This document shows positions 26,198 to 35,444 of a stretch of DNA of 64,000 nucleotides, piece by piece. This DNA comes from Algihabitans albus (lineage in GTDB: Bacteria; Pseudomonadota; Alphaproteobacteria; Kiloniellales; DSM-21159). A program made the translations under genes and the position numbers. The notes beneath the pieces were generated by a model that saw only the letters and a program-made list of their open reading frames with translations, searched no databases and was not told the origin of the DNA. Each line of letters opens with the position of its first letter. Within the stretch, counting starts at the first letter, position 1. The stretch lies in NCBI RefSeq assembly GCF_003572205.1, contig NZ_QXNY01000003.1:372001-436000 (forward strand). The letters are read 5' to 3'.

Positions 26198-26769
26198 CCG
26201 ATTTTGACACCTACTTCGCCTACCTCACCCGGCGCTCGCGCCTGGGACAGCTTTACCGCCGCTACTGGCTCTATCCGCGCCTTTCGCGCGAACTACAGGG
26301 CGAAGTGTTGGACATTGGCTGCGGTATCGGCGACTTCTTGGTCTTCCGGCCTGGCACGATCGGCGTCGACATCAATCCGAAGCTCGTTGCCTACTGTCAG
26401 GAGCTTGGCCTTGACGCGCGCGAGATGCCTCTTGACCGCTTGCCCTTCCCGGATGCCAGCTTCGACGGAGCTGTGCTGGACAACGTGCTGGAGCACCTAG
26501 CCGAGCCACGGCCGCTTCTGACGGAGGCGTACAGAGTTCTGCGGCCAGGCGGCGCCCTATTGGTCGGTGTGCCCGGCGGGCTCGGCTATACGGCGGACCC
26601 CGATCACAAGATATTCTATGATCAATCCAGGCTCGTTGAGACCCTCTCATCGGGAGGCTTTGGGAAGCGTCGATTGTTCTACATGCCGTTCAGGTCGGCT
26701 CTGTTGGACCGCCGAATGCCGCAGTACTGCATATATGGTGTCTTTGAACGGTTAGATATTCCGACGTAG
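26194..26769 (+). CDS. Class I SAM-dependent methyltransferase
   Basis: A 191-residue methyltransferase with motif I EVLDIGCGIGDFL, motif II GVDINPKLVAY and later DGAVLDNVLEHLAEPRPLL with LRPGG, the usual Methyltransf_11 order. It probably methylates a sugar of the glycan, perhaps as chain-end cap. GTG at 26194 overlaps the glycosyltransferase stop as GTGA. Substrate is not deducible. Confidence 0.8.
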   Translation: MTDFDTYFAYLTRRSRLGQLYRRYWLYPRLSRELQGEVLDIGCGIGDFLVFRPGTIGVDINPKLVAYCQELGLDAREMPLDRLPFPDASFDGAVLDNVLEHLAEPRPLLTEAYRVLRPGGALLVGVPGGLGYTADPDHKIFYDQSRLVETLSSGGFGKRRLFYMPFRSALLDRRMPQYCIYGVFERLDIPT

Positions 26770-26984
26770 TATGGTGTGAAGGTTGGAATAATATTTGATT
26801 TAGTCGACGGCTTTTCTTTTCCCACGAAAGCAACAGCAGACGCTTCAGTTCTACGCAGAGCTCATATTCGCGCAACAAGCCGCCCTGGCCAAGCAAGCTT
26901 GGTATCTCGCCATGCTTTCGCTCGACTCTCTCATGACGTAGGAGTCAGCCTAAGAATTTGGGGTCTTGGCTGCTGGGACGATAG

Positions 26985-28457
26985 ATGATGATTTATCCCG
27001 TTATTCTGTCAGGCGGATCCGGGACCCGCCTCTGGCCCCTCTCACGAGAGGCCTTTCCAAAACAGCTTCTTCCGTTGTTTAGCGAGCGGTCTTTACTGCA
27101 GGACACAGTGGAACGCCTGCGCGACCCGACGCTCTTTGCCGCACCGTTGCTGATCGCAAACCACGAACATCGCTTCTTGATCGCCGAGCAGCTTCGCTCG
27201 ATCGGTGTCGAGCCGGCGGCGATCGTCCTCGAGCCTTTTGGACGCAACACGGCACCGGCCGCGGCCCTGGCGGCGCTACTGCTCGAGCGCAGGGATCCGG
27301 ACGCGGTGATGGCTTTGTTCCCTGCCGATCATGCTATTCCCGACGTAGCCGCCTTGCGGCGCGCGCTCGAAGCGGCAACTCCGGCGGCCGAGGAGGGCCG
27401 GCTAATCACCTTTGGTGTACAGCCGACTCTGCCGGAGACCGGCTACGGCTACATCCGTGTCGGCGATGCCTTGGCCGGGCTGAGCGGGGTGCGTGAGGTC
27501 GTGCGCTTCGTGGAAAAGCCGGATGGCGCAACAGCGGCGCAATATCTGGAGTCGGGCGACTACCTTTGGAACAGTGGCATCTTCATGATGCGAACGACTG
27601 TGTTCCTGGAGGAACTGAGGCGGCTCCAGCCAGCCGTGATAGAGGCAGCCCAAGCAGCCTTGACAGCAGCGCATAGCGATTTCGACTTTCTGCGTGTCGA
27701 TGGGGAGGCCTTTGCACAGTCGCCTTCTCTTTCGATCGACTATGCAGTGATGGAACACACCAGCCGTGCCGCCGTCGTTCCCATGAACTGCGGCTGGAGC
27801 GACGTAGGCGCCTGGCAAGCACTTTGGCAGTTGGAAGAGAAGGACGCCGATGCCAATGTCAGCAAGGGGCCCGTGCGCCTGAGCACCACACGCGAGAGTT
27901 ACTTCCGCAGCGAGGACGGCCGCCTGCTTGTCGGCATCGGTGTCGAGAACTTAATCGTGGTGGCGACGAAGGATGCCACGCTCGTCACCACACGAGATTG
28001 CGCGTCGCAGGTGGGCAAGCTGGTGCAAGATCTGAAAGCCGAGGGGTATAGCGAGACAACACTGCCACCCGTCGTCTATCGGCCTTGGGGCACCTATGAA
28101 GACCTCGCCGAAGACGACCGCTTTCGGGTAAAACGGATCGTCGTGAAACCAGGCGCGAGTCTATCGCTGCAGTATCATCACCACCGCTCCGAACACTGGG
28201 TCGTGGTCGAGGGCGAAGCGGAGGTCGAATGTGACGACACCCGCCTGACGGTGCGACCGAACGAATCCGTCTATATTCCGACGGGAGCCCGGCACCGGCT
28301 GAAGAACGCCCAATCCGATCCGCTGGTGTTGATCGAGGTGCAATGTGGCGACTACGTCGGCGAAGACGATATCGTGCGTCTGGAAGACAACTACGGCCGC
28401 ACGGAGGAGATTGAGCCGCGAGCCGACGAGCCGGTGTCTACCCGAGAGGATTCGTAA
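26985..28457 (+). CDS. manC: Mannose-1-phosphate guanylyltransferase / mannose-6-phosphate isomerase
   Basis: A 490-residue two-domain enzyme. The N-terminal pyrophosphorylase has GGSGTRLWPLSREAFPKQ at residues 9-26, PFGRNTAPA and FVEKP. The C-terminal cupin isomerase has YRPWGTYE, SLQYHHHRSEHWVVVEG and the YIPTGARHRL stretch. It makes GDP-mannose, the donor for mannose, fucose or rhamnose-type residues. A 215-base gap with no recognised gene precedes it. Two adjacent ATGs are possible starts. Confidence 0.93.
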   Translation: MMIYPVILSGGSGTRLWPLSREAFPKQLLPLFSERSLLQDTVERLRDPTLFAAPLLIANHEHRFLIAEQLRSIGVEPAAIVLEPFGRNTAPAAALAALLLERRDPDAVMALFPADHAIPDVAALRRALEAATPAAEEGRLITFGVQPTLPETGYGYIRVGDALAGLSGVREVVRFVEKPDGATAAQYLESGDYLWNSGIFMMRTTVFLEELRRLQPAVIEAAQAALTAAHSDFDFLRVDGEAFAQSPSLSIDYAVMEHTSRAAVVPMNCGWSDVGAWQALWQLEEKDADANVSKGPVRLSTTRESYFRSEDGRLLVGIGVENLIVVATKDATLVTTRDCASQVGKLVQDLKAEGYSETTLPPVVYRPWGTYEDLAEDDRFRVKRIVVKPGASLSLQYHHHRSEHWVVVEGEAEVECDDTRLTVRPNESVYIPTGARHRLKNAQSDPLVLIEVQCGDYVGEDDIVRLEDNYGRTEEIEPRADEPVSTREDS

Positions 28458-28490
28458 ACCACGCTAGCCAAAGCTCGACAGCCCAGAACT

Positions 28491-29261
28491 CTACAAGTGG
28501 TTCCGCTGGAGTGTCATCTCATAGCGGAAGCGGTCGCTTGGATGGGTGTTGACCGACATTTCGACCAGCCGTCCCTGCTCGCTGAAGTACCGTCTGGTAA
28601 TCACCAGAACGGCAGCGTGCAGCGGTACCATCAGCCGCGACGCGACGTTGAGATCGGCGGTCGAAGCGGCGATCTCTTGCTTCACTTCCTTGATTCTGAC
28701 GTCGTAGCGCTGTTCGATCATCGCATAGACGGCGCGCGGCTCCGCACCGATCTGATCGAGAATATCCCCGTAGTCCGGGTCGACATAGATTTCGGAATAG
28801 CAAACGGGCTCAGATCCCGCCTCACTGCCTGGCGTCGCACGGCGTAAGGCGTTGACACGGAACCACTCGCTACCGGACCGGCAGTGCAGGCGCTGAGCCT
28901 GCTCGGACTGCAGCAGAATGCGGTCGATTGACAGAATCTCCAGCCGAGTCGAGCTGGCGTACTGCAGCAACTGCTCCAGATGACTGATCGAATTGACGAA
29001 CTGGCCGGCCCCCTGCTGGGAAACCAACACCGTTCCCATGCCCTGGCGCCGCTTCACATACCCCATATCCTGCAGTCGGCGCAGCGCCTCGCGAACCGTA
29101 TGGCGGCTCACGCCAAAACGCTCGCAGAGCTCGATTTCGGTGGGTAGGCGTTCGCCTGTGGCATAGCGCTGCTGCAGGATATCCTCCAGCAGCGCCGAGA
29201 TGACCTCCTTGTAGCGGGGCCGGTCGCGCTCTTCGGTTGGCAGGTCGCGTGTTTCGGTCAT
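28491..29261 (-). CDS. GntR/HutC-family transcriptional regulator
   Basis: A 256-residue regulator: winged helix with LPTEIELCERFGVSRHTVRE and the YVKRRQGMGTVL wing in residues 25-85, then a UTRA ligand-binding domain ending LVEMSVNTHPSDRFRYEM. It is the last gene of the minus-strand dicarboxylate/TRAP operon and so probably controls it in response to substrate or a CoA intermediate. I chose ATG at 29261, which gives the normal spacing to the DNA-binding domain. Confidence 0.88.
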   Translation of the reverse strand: MTETRDLPTEERDRPRYKEVISALLEDILQQRYATGERLPTEIELCERFGVSRHTVREALRRLQDMGYVKRRQGMGTVLVSQQGAGQFVNSISHLEQLLQYASSTRLEILSIDRILLQSEQAQRLHCRSGSEWFRVNALRRATPGSEAGSEPVCYSEIYVDPDYGDILDQIGAEPRAVYAMIEQRYDVRIKEVKQEIAASTADLNVASRLMVPLHAAVLVITRRYFSEQGRLVEMSVNTHPSDRFRYEMTLQRNHL

Positions 29262-29333
29262 AGCCACTTTTTGCACAGTTTGGCGCGCGGTACCGCTGGT
29301 CGTCCTGAACCCCGCCAGGCCCAATATCGGCGG

Positions 29334-30605
29334 TCAACGCACAAGCATCAACGAGAGAAAGGGAATCGCATTGACCAGCGCCAGGAACAGCAACTGGGTC
29401 GCATAGAAAGGCAGAACACCACGCGCCATCACACCGATATCCAACCCGGTGATCCGGCTCATGACGAACAGGTTGAGCCCAATCGGCGGAGTCAAGGTCG
29501 CCAACTCTACCAGCGCGGTCATGATGACCGCGAAGTGTATTGGATCAATTCCGACGGACTGAGCCATCGGAAAAAGGATCGGGCTCAGCAAGACGATCAT
29601 CGATACCCCGTCTAGAAACATACCGACCACGATCATCAGGAGATTCACGACCAGAAGGAACTGCCAGGGTTCCACCTGGTAGTCCTGCAGCAGAGAGATC
29701 AGCTCGTTAGCCAGTCCCAAGCGGGTCAGAACCGCCGTCAGCAAACCCGATCCGATCAGGACTCCGTAGATCATAACCGTCTGCAGCATCGAGTCCCGGG
29801 CGGTGAACCAGACATCCTTGAGGCCGACGGTGCGGTAGACCAGCAACACCAGCACCACCGCATAGATCGCTGCGAGCGCAGACACTTCTGTGGGCGTGAA
29901 CCAGCCCATATAAATCGTCCCGATAATCAGGACAGGCATCATGATCGCGCCCGACGCACGCGGGAGCCGAGCCCGGAATTGGCGCCAGTCCGGCGGCTGC
30001 AGAGCATTGCCATAGCCCCGCAAGCGACTGATCACGATGGTCGTGATCGCCAGCATCACCGCCTCGATCAAGCCAGGCACGAGGCCTGCGATAAACAAAT
30101 CGGTGATTGGAAGACCAACGATCGATCCGATCAGGATGAAGGTTAGCGACGGCGGAATCATCAAGCCCAGCGTGCCGCAGACGGCCACCACCGAGGCGGT
30201 GAACTGCCGGCTGTACCCCTCTCGCGGCAGAAGCTTGACGGCAGCCGGCCCGAGCGCCACGGCACAAGCGACCGAAGAGCCGTTCACCGCTGCAAAGAAG
30301 ACGCTGGACGTCGCCAACGCCAAGGCCACTCCGCCACGAAACCAGCGTAGCACGCTGCCGACCAGCTCCAGGATAATCAGCGCAAGATCCCCGCGCGACA
30401 TCAGGTTGCCGGCGAAGATGAAGAAAGGAATGGCCACCAACGCGTACTTGTCGATCGAGTCCCACGCCATCTGGGAAATCAGCACGACGGGAATACCGAG
30501 GTTGAAACTGAGCAGCCCGGCCGCGACGACGCCCAGTGCGATTGCGATATGCACACCGCTGGCAATCAGCACGAGCAGGAAAATGACGGCAACGAGGGTG
30601 GTCAT
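29334..30605 (-). CDS. dctM: TRAP transporter large permease
   Basis: A 423-residue protein with about 12 membrane helices and the DctM marks IPFFIFAGNLMSRG, NGSSVACAVALGP, LMIPPSL and TPPIGLNLFVMS. It uses the sodium gradient to import an organic acid delivered by the binding protein. It lies directly after the small permease. The matching binding protein is on the other strand at 38704. GGGGAG precedes the ATG. Confidence 0.93.
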   Translation of the reverse strand: MTTLVAVIFLLVLIASGVHIAIALGVVAAGLLSFNLGIPVVLISQMAWDSIDKYALVAIPFFIFAGNLMSRGDLALIILELVGSVLRWFRGGVALALATSSVFFAAVNGSSVACAVALGPAAVKLLPREGYSRQFTASVVAVCGTLGLMIPPSLTFILIGSIVGLPITDLFIAGLVPGLIEAVMLAITTIVISRLRGYGNALQPPDWRQFRARLPRASGAIMMPVLIIGTIYMGWFTPTEVSALAAIYAVVLVLLVYRTVGLKDVWFTARDSMLQTVMIYGVLIGSGLLTAVLTRLGLANELISLLQDYQVEPWQFLLVVNLLMIVVGMFLDGVSMIVLLSPILFPMAQSVGIDPIHFAVIMTALVELATLTPPIGLNLFVMSRITGLDIGVMARGVLPFYATQLLFLALVNAIPFLSLMLVR

Positions 30606-30623
30606 GGCGCTCCCCAGAGGCGC

Positions 30624-31226
30624 TTAGGTAATGATCTCTTGATTCGGATCGTGCCCCCGCAGCAGCGCGTAGAGATTGCCGAGGAAGTAGAGCGCGTAGA
30701 GCATGCCGCCGACCGGCATGGCCAATCGAACCAGCCAGAGCGGCAGATAGAGATTCGAGTCCGTCAACATGCCGGTGAAGTGCAGGTGCTGGACCTCGCG
30801 CAGACCCGCGACGATCAGCAGAGTTGAGAAACCCAGACCGACAAGGGCGTTGAGGAAACCGGCAGCACGCTGCCAGCGGCTCGACAGCCTGCGCACGAGA
30901 AGATCCATGCGAATGAAGTGATGCTTTCGGCTGGCCGTCCCCAACGTCAAGAGCACACTCCAGACCACCAGAATGCGCACCAGCTCTTCCGCCCACCAGT
31001 GGCTTTCGGACAGCAGAGATCGACTCGTCGCCTCATAGAACATCACGACCATGGCGCCTGCCATGAAGGCCGTCGCCAGGTTCAGCAGGATGTTTTCTTC
31101 AAAGAACACCCAGACGCGCGGTAGGACCCGCACTTCCGGTGGCGTCAGCAGCAGCTCGGCCTCCTCGGCCATACGGCCGACTTCGTCTGCCTCCTGCGGA
31201 CTCCCGACCGGATCACTGCGCGACAC
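30624..31226 (-). CDS. dctQ: TRAP transporter small permease
   Basis: A four-helix DctQ-type protein of about 200 residues. It has FEENILLNLATAFMAG in the first helix, the LLSESHWWAEELVRILVVW segment and an arm region rich in Arg and Lys. It forms the membrane complex with DctM. I chose GTG at 31226 because GGAGG lies eight bases upstream; it overlaps the amidase stop slightly. ATGs at 31241 and 31172 are alternatives. Confidence 0.85.
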   Translation of the reverse strand: MSRSDPVGSPQEADEVGRMAEEAELLLTPPEVRVLPRVWVFFEENILLNLATAFMAGAMVVMFYEATSRSLLSESHWWAEELVRILVVWSVLLTLGTASRKHHFIRMDLLVRRLSSRWQRAAGFLNALVGLGFSTLLIVAGLREVQHLHFTGMLTDSNLYLPLWLVRLAMPVGGMLYALYFLGNLYALLRGHDPNQEIIT

Positions 31227-32634
31227 GCTGCGATCCTCCATCTTGCCGGGTGGCAACGGCTGCAGGTGGTATCGCGGAAAGCCAGTCGTTCGCTCGCTCG
31301 TAGACGTCCGCCACACGCAGCAGAGTCGCTTCGTCGCGCGGCCGACCGATCAGCTGCATGGCAATTGGCAAGCCCTTGCTATCGAAACCGACAGGTGTCA
31401 CGAGACCGGGAAACCCCAGGTAGGACAGCGGCCGCGTAAGAACGGAGATGCCGGCCACCACCTCGGTCATGCGCGCATCGGCCGCCACGTCGGTCTCAAC
31501 CGCCGTCGGCACCAAGGTCCGTAGCACAGGTGCCAGCATCAGATCGCAGGAGGCGAAAGCGCCTTCCAGCAGCGCGCGCGTGAAGAGGCTGCGTAACTGC
31601 TTGGCTTGTAGATGGTGAACCGCCGAGACCGTCAGTCCCTGTAACAGGCGCGCCCGCACTTGATCCCCGTAATCCTCGGGCCGCTCCGTCAGCCACGTCA
31701 GGTGCAGTGCGGCGGCCTCCGGCGTGAACACCAGATTGGCGAGATCGCCGAGAGTACCGTGGTCGGGTAAATCGACAGACCGGACCCGGGCACCCAGACG
31801 CTCCAACTCGCGGCGTGCCGCCTCCAACGCCTGCCCGACCTCCGGAACCAAGTCGTCGAAATAGAATTGCGCGGGAAGGCCAATCGTCAGGCCCTCGAGG
31901 CTGCGTCGCGAGAGAGCCTCAACATGCCGGGACGTATCGAGCAGGACATCCATCAGCAGCGCGAGATCTTCGGATGAGCGGGCGAGCACTCCGGGACAGT
32001 CGAGGCTGTCCGAGAGCGGCATCATCCCATGGCGATCGAGCAAGCCCTGGGTCGGTTTCAAACCGACGGTTCCGCAGATAGCGGCCGGCAGTCGCACCGA
32101 TCCACCGGTGTCCGACCCGAGAGCACCGAACACCAGACGCGCGGCGACGGCTGCGCCCGAGCCGCTGGAGGAACCGCCACTGATGTAGTCGGGATTCCAG
32201 GGGTTCCGGCAAGAGCCGTAGTGGGCGTTGTGACCGGTCGGACCCATCGCGAACTCCGCCATGTGCAACCCGCCGAGCGTCACCGCACCAGCCGCTTCGA
32301 GGCGCGCGACCAGACTGGAACTGGTGCCGGGAACGAAGTGCCGACGAATCAGCGACCCGCAGGTACAGCGACGGCCTGCTCGGTAGAACATATCCTTGTG
32401 CGCGAGCGGGAGGCCATGCAGTGGGCCGAGCGGACGCCCTGCCTGTAGTTCGGCGTCGCAAGCCCGCGCCGTCGCCAAGGCCGCTTCGGTCTCGACGGAA
32501 ATGAAAGCATTGAGCCGTCCCTGCTCGGCAGCCACAGCATCGAGACAGTTCGCCGTCAACTCCTCGGCAGAGATCCTGCGGTCGCGCAGCGCCTGACCCG
32601 CCGCTGTCAGGGTCATGAGACGCGGTTCCTTCAC
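31213..32634 (-). CDS. Amidase, amidase-signature family
   Basis: A 473-residue hydrolase. Lys80 (LAHKD), Ser155 in SGGSSSGSG and Ser179 in GSDTGGSVR form the Ser-cisSer-Lys triad. The family frees ammonia from amides or cleaves amide-linked acids. ATGA coupling to the small upstream gene and its place in a TRAP/CoA operon suggest it removes an amide from the imported compound before CoA activation. GatA of tRNA amidotransferase is unlikely, since no GatB is nearby. Confidence 0.87.
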   Translation of the reverse strand: MKEPRLMTLTAAGQALRDRRISAEELTANCLDAVAAEQGRLNAFISVETEAALATARACDAELQAGRPLGPLHGLPLAHKDMFYRAGRRCTCGSLIRRHFVPGTSSSLVARLEAAGAVTLGGLHMAEFAMGPTGHNAHYGSCRNPWNPDYISGGSSSGSGAAVAARLVFGALGSDTGGSVRLPAAICGTVGLKPTQGLLDRHGMMPLSDSLDCPGVLARSSEDLALLMDVLLDTSRHVEALSRRSLEGLTIGLPAQFYFDDLVPEVGQALEAARRELERLGARVRSVDLPDHGTLGDLANLVFTPEAAALHLTWLTERPEDYGDQVRARLLQGLTVSAVHHLQAKQLRSLFTRALLEGAFASCDLMLAPVLRTLVPTAVETDVAADARMTEVVAGISVLTRPLSYLGFPGLVTPVGFDSKGLPIAMQLIGRPRDEATLLRVADVYERANDWLSAIPPAAVATRQDGGSQRVAQ

Positions 32635-32882
32635 GACGTCGTTCCATCGGATTCGTCAGCAGCCATAAGCGACGCATGTTCGCTTGGCGAAACCTCAAAG
32701 AGAGTTCGCTCCGGTAAGCTTTCGGCGAGGAGACGAACCTGAGCCTGCAGTCGGTTAGACCCATAAGTAAAGAGTCCGGCGGCGTGCGATTGCGGTTCGG
32801 ACTCCCAATTCAAACCGAAGATCTGTCTGAAATACTCGATTGCGAACTCCTGATCGGACATATCGCGTTTTTCCTGGACCAT
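32631..32882 (-). CDS. Small hypothetical protein, possible GatC/AtzG-like amidase partner
   Basis: An 83-residue acidic, helical protein. Its stop overlaps the amidase start (ATGA). Small GatC/AtzG-type subunits are encoded in exactly this place before several amidases, and the LQAQVRLLAESLPERTLFEV helix recalls them. I do not see a firm family signature, so this rests on size and coupling. MVQEK at 32882 or MSDQE at 32861 may be the start; the ribosome sites are about equal. Confidence 0.5.
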   Translation of the reverse strand: MVQEKRDMSDQEFAIEYFRQIFGLNWESEPQSHAAGLFTYGSNRLQAQVRLLAESLPERTLFEVSPSEHASLMAADESDGTTS

Positions 32883-32911
32883 TGTTCGTTTCTCTGCCGA
32901 GCGACCAGGTC

Positions 32912-34111
32912 CTACACAACGCCGTCGCGGCGCAACTCGGCAATCCGCTCTGCATCGAAGCCCAAACCTCCGAGCAGTTCGGCGGTGTCCGAACCCAGTG
33001 TCGGAGCGGCGCGCGTCGGTAGATCCTGTCCGGAAATGCGCAAGGGGCTGGCAAGCATCTCCACCGGCGCACCTTCGTCACGGGTAAAACTCGCGAGATT
33101 TCCCCTGTCGCGCACGAAGGAACTGTCCAAGGCCTGAGCGACATCATAGACCGGCGACGCTGGAATGCTGCCGCCCAAACGCTCCATCCACGCTTCGGTC
33201 GTCTGCTCGCTCAGGATGCCGTCCAACAGTTCGGTCAGAAGATCGCGGTGCGTCAGCCGGTTCTCGAAGCTATTGAAACGCGGGTCTTCCGCCCACTCCG
33301 GGCGACCGAGCTTCGCAGCCAGAATCGGCCAGAACTTCTCCTTGTTGCACATGAGGAAGATCCAGCCGTCTTTCGTTTTGTAGAGCTGCGACGGTGTCAA
33401 CGAGGGGTGTGCCGAACGTGTCTCACGTCCTTGCACGTAGCCGCCGTTGAGATACCAGGTCGCCAAGTAGGTCTGGTTATGCAGGGCCGTGTCGAACAGA
33501 GAGGTGTCGACGTCCATGCCGACCCCGCGCGCCCGCGCCCCGATCACCCCGGAGGCCAAGCCGAAGGCCGCCATCAAGCCGGCCATCATGTCGACGATCG
33601 ACAAGCCCATACGAGCGGGAGGACCGTTCGGTTCGCCCGTCAAACGGAGGTAACCGGCCTCGGCTTGCATCAGATAGTCGTAGCCCGGCCAGGTCTTGCG
33701 CGGTCCGTCCCGTCCGTAGGCGGAGAGGTGAGCGCAAACGATCTTTGGATTGACATCTTTCAGCGCCTCGTAGGTGATGCCGAGCTTCTCCGGCAGATCG
33801 CCGCGCAGATTGTCGAGCACGGCGTCCGCCTCCTGGACGAGGGCGTGGAATATGCGCCGACCTTCAGGGTGCTTCAGATTCAGCGTCATGCTGCGCTTAT
33901 TTCGATTGAAAGCCTGATAGAAGTGGCTGTCGCCTTCGGAGAAGTAGAAGGGGCCGACCTGACGCCCGACATCACCGGCATCCAAGGGATTCTCGATCTT
34001 GATGACGTCGGCGCCGAGATCGGCCAGCAGCATCGTACCGAAAGGACCGGCGCCGTACTGCTCGACTGCGACGACTTTCATACCATCGAGAGGAAGCATA
34101 CTGGTCTCCAA
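32912..34111 (-). CDS. Class III CoA-transferase (CaiB/BaiF family)
   Basis: A 399-residue family III CoA-transferase. The start has LLADLGADVIKIENP, the middle SAYGRDGP, and Asp174 in GLSIVDMMAG is the residue that forms the anhydride/CoA intermediate. The C-terminal part has PVYDVAQAL. It moves CoA from a donor such as succinyl-CoA to an acid. With a MaoC hydratase and a CitE-like lyase in the same unit, itaconate, mesaconate or citramalate-type acids are the best candidates. Confidence 0.9.
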   Translation of the reverse strand: METSMLPLDGMKVVAVEQYGAGPFGTMLLADLGADVIKIENPLDAGDVGRQVGPFYFSEGDSHFYQAFNRNKRSMTLNLKHPEGRRIFHALVQEADAVLDNLRGDLPEKLGITYEALKDVNPKIVCAHLSAYGRDGPRKTWPGYDYLMQAEAGYLRLTGEPNGPPARMGLSIVDMMAGLMAAFGLASGVIGARARGVGMDVDTSLFDTALHNQTYLATWYLNGGYVQGRETRSAHPSLTPSQLYKTKDGWIFLMCNKEKFWPILAAKLGRPEWAEDPRFNSFENRLTHRDLLTELLDGILSEQTTEAWMERLGGSIPASPVYDVAQALDSSFVRDRGNLASFTRDEGAPVEMLASPLRISGQDLPTRAAPTLGSDTAELLGGLGFDAERIAELRRDGVV

Positions 34112-34159
34112 TCGTCTGTCTTAAAGAGTCTTGCGTCCGACCTGCTCAAACGGGGCGGT

Positions 34160-35338
34160 TCAAATGGGACTGCGTTCGATCAGACGTTTGGCGATCACCA
34201 AACGCTGGATTTCGTTGGTCCCCTCTCCGATGCAGAGCAAGGGTGCGTCGCGATAGAGGCGCTCGACCACGAACTCCTTGCTGTAGCCGTAACCTCCATG
34301 GATACGCATCGCCTCCAGGGCGTTCTCGACACCTGCCTCGCTGGCGAAGAGTTTGGCCATGCCAGCTTCGAAGTCGCAGCGCTCGCCACGATCCAGCACA
34401 TCTGCCGCCCGTTCGGTGAGCAACCGCGCCGCGGCAACACGGGTGGCCATGTCGGCCAGTTTGAGAGCGATCGCCTGATGCTGATGAATCGGCTTCCCGA
34501 AGGTGGACCGCTGCTGGCTGTATTTCACCGACTCGTCCAGGGCCGCCTGGGCAACGCCGACCGCGCGCGCAGCGATGTTGACCCGCCCGAGTTCCAGGCC
34601 GGAGATGGCGTTGGCCAGACCCTGCCCTTCGACGCCGCCGATTAGGCGATCGGCCGGCACTTCGTAGTCTTCGAAGATCAGCTCGGCCGAATCGATCCCT
34701 TTGTAACCCAGCTTTTCCAGCTTGCGGCTGACCTTGAAGCCCTCTCCCTTCTCCGCGAGTAGCATCGACATACCTTTGTGACGCGGCTCGGCCTTGAGAT
34801 CCGTCTTGACCAGCAGTGCAAAGCAACTTCCTTGGATGCCGTTGGAGATCCAGGTCTTTGTGCCATTGACGACGTAGCGGTCGCCGTCGCGTCGGGCCAC
34901 CGTGCGGATCGCCTGCAGGTCGGTGCCGCAATCGGGCTCGGTCAAGGCCAGGCCGCCACGCAGTTCGCCGGTTGCGAAGCGTGGCAGGAAGGTCCGACGC
35001 TGTTGCTCGGTGCCCATGCGTTGGACGATGAAGGACATAATCAGGTGGCTGTTGATGATCCCCGACAGCGACATCCAGACCGACGAAATGCGCTCGATGA
35101 TCTTTGCGTAGACCGACGGACGCAGCCCGAGACCGCCGTAGGTCTCGTCGATGATCGCACCGAATAGTCCCATTTCCTTCATCTGCTCGACGATCTCGGT
35201 GGGATAGATGTCGCCGTGCTCAAGTTCCATGACTTTCGGGCGAACGTCGCGCTCCAACCAACGCTCGACGCTGTCCAGGATCATGCTTTCCTGTTCCAAT
35301 CGCTCGCCCTGCAAGTTTCCTGCGGCCTCGGCGGTCAT
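34160..35338 (-). CDS. Acyl-CoA dehydrogenase
   Basis: A 392-residue flavoprotein with the usual alpha-beta-alpha order: LALTEPDCGTD, the KTWISNG strand, RSTFGKPIHQHQAIA and, near the end, GEGTNEIQRLVIA with the Glu in the catalytic position of short-chain enzymes. It introduces a 2,3 double bond into an acyl-CoA. Within this operon methylsuccinyl-CoA or glutaryl-type dehydrogenation is plausible. I chose ATG at 35338; the open frame upstream is arginine-rich and not coding-like. Confidence 0.9.
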   Translation of the reverse strand: MTAEAAGNLQGERLEQESMILDSVERWLERDVRPKVMELEHGDIYPTEIVEQMKEMGLFGAIIDETYGGLGLRPSVYAKIIERISSVWMSLSGIINSHLIMSFIVQRMGTEQQRRTFLPRFATGELRGGLALTEPDCGTDLQAIRTVARRDGDRYVVNGTKTWISNGIQGSCFALLVKTDLKAEPRHKGMSMLLAEKGEGFKVSRKLEKLGYKGIDSAELIFEDYEVPADRLIGGVEGQGLANAISGLELGRVNIAARAVGVAQAALDESVKYSQQRSTFGKPIHQHQAIALKLADMATRVAAARLLTERAADVLDRGERCDFEAGMAKLFASEAGVENALEAMRIHGGYGYSKEFVVERLYRDAPLLCIGEGTNEIQRLVIAKRLIERSPI

Positions 35339-35444
35339 CGATTCGATCCTCGCGGTTTTCCGTATCGGAAGAAGAGTCGGTGTGGCGGGCTGCAGCGTAC
35401 CTTTGCGCGCCGCCACGGAGTGGTCCCGGACGTCCGTCGGACGC

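Noticed and set aside
31213-32634. GatA subunit of tRNA amidotransferase
   Set aside because: No gatB or true gatC is adjacent, and the operon is catabolic.
33248-34645. Long plus-strand open frame opposite the CoA-transferase and acyl-CoA dehydrogenase genes
   Set aside because: It spans two real genes and their gap on the other strand and shows no motif; shadow of codon bias.
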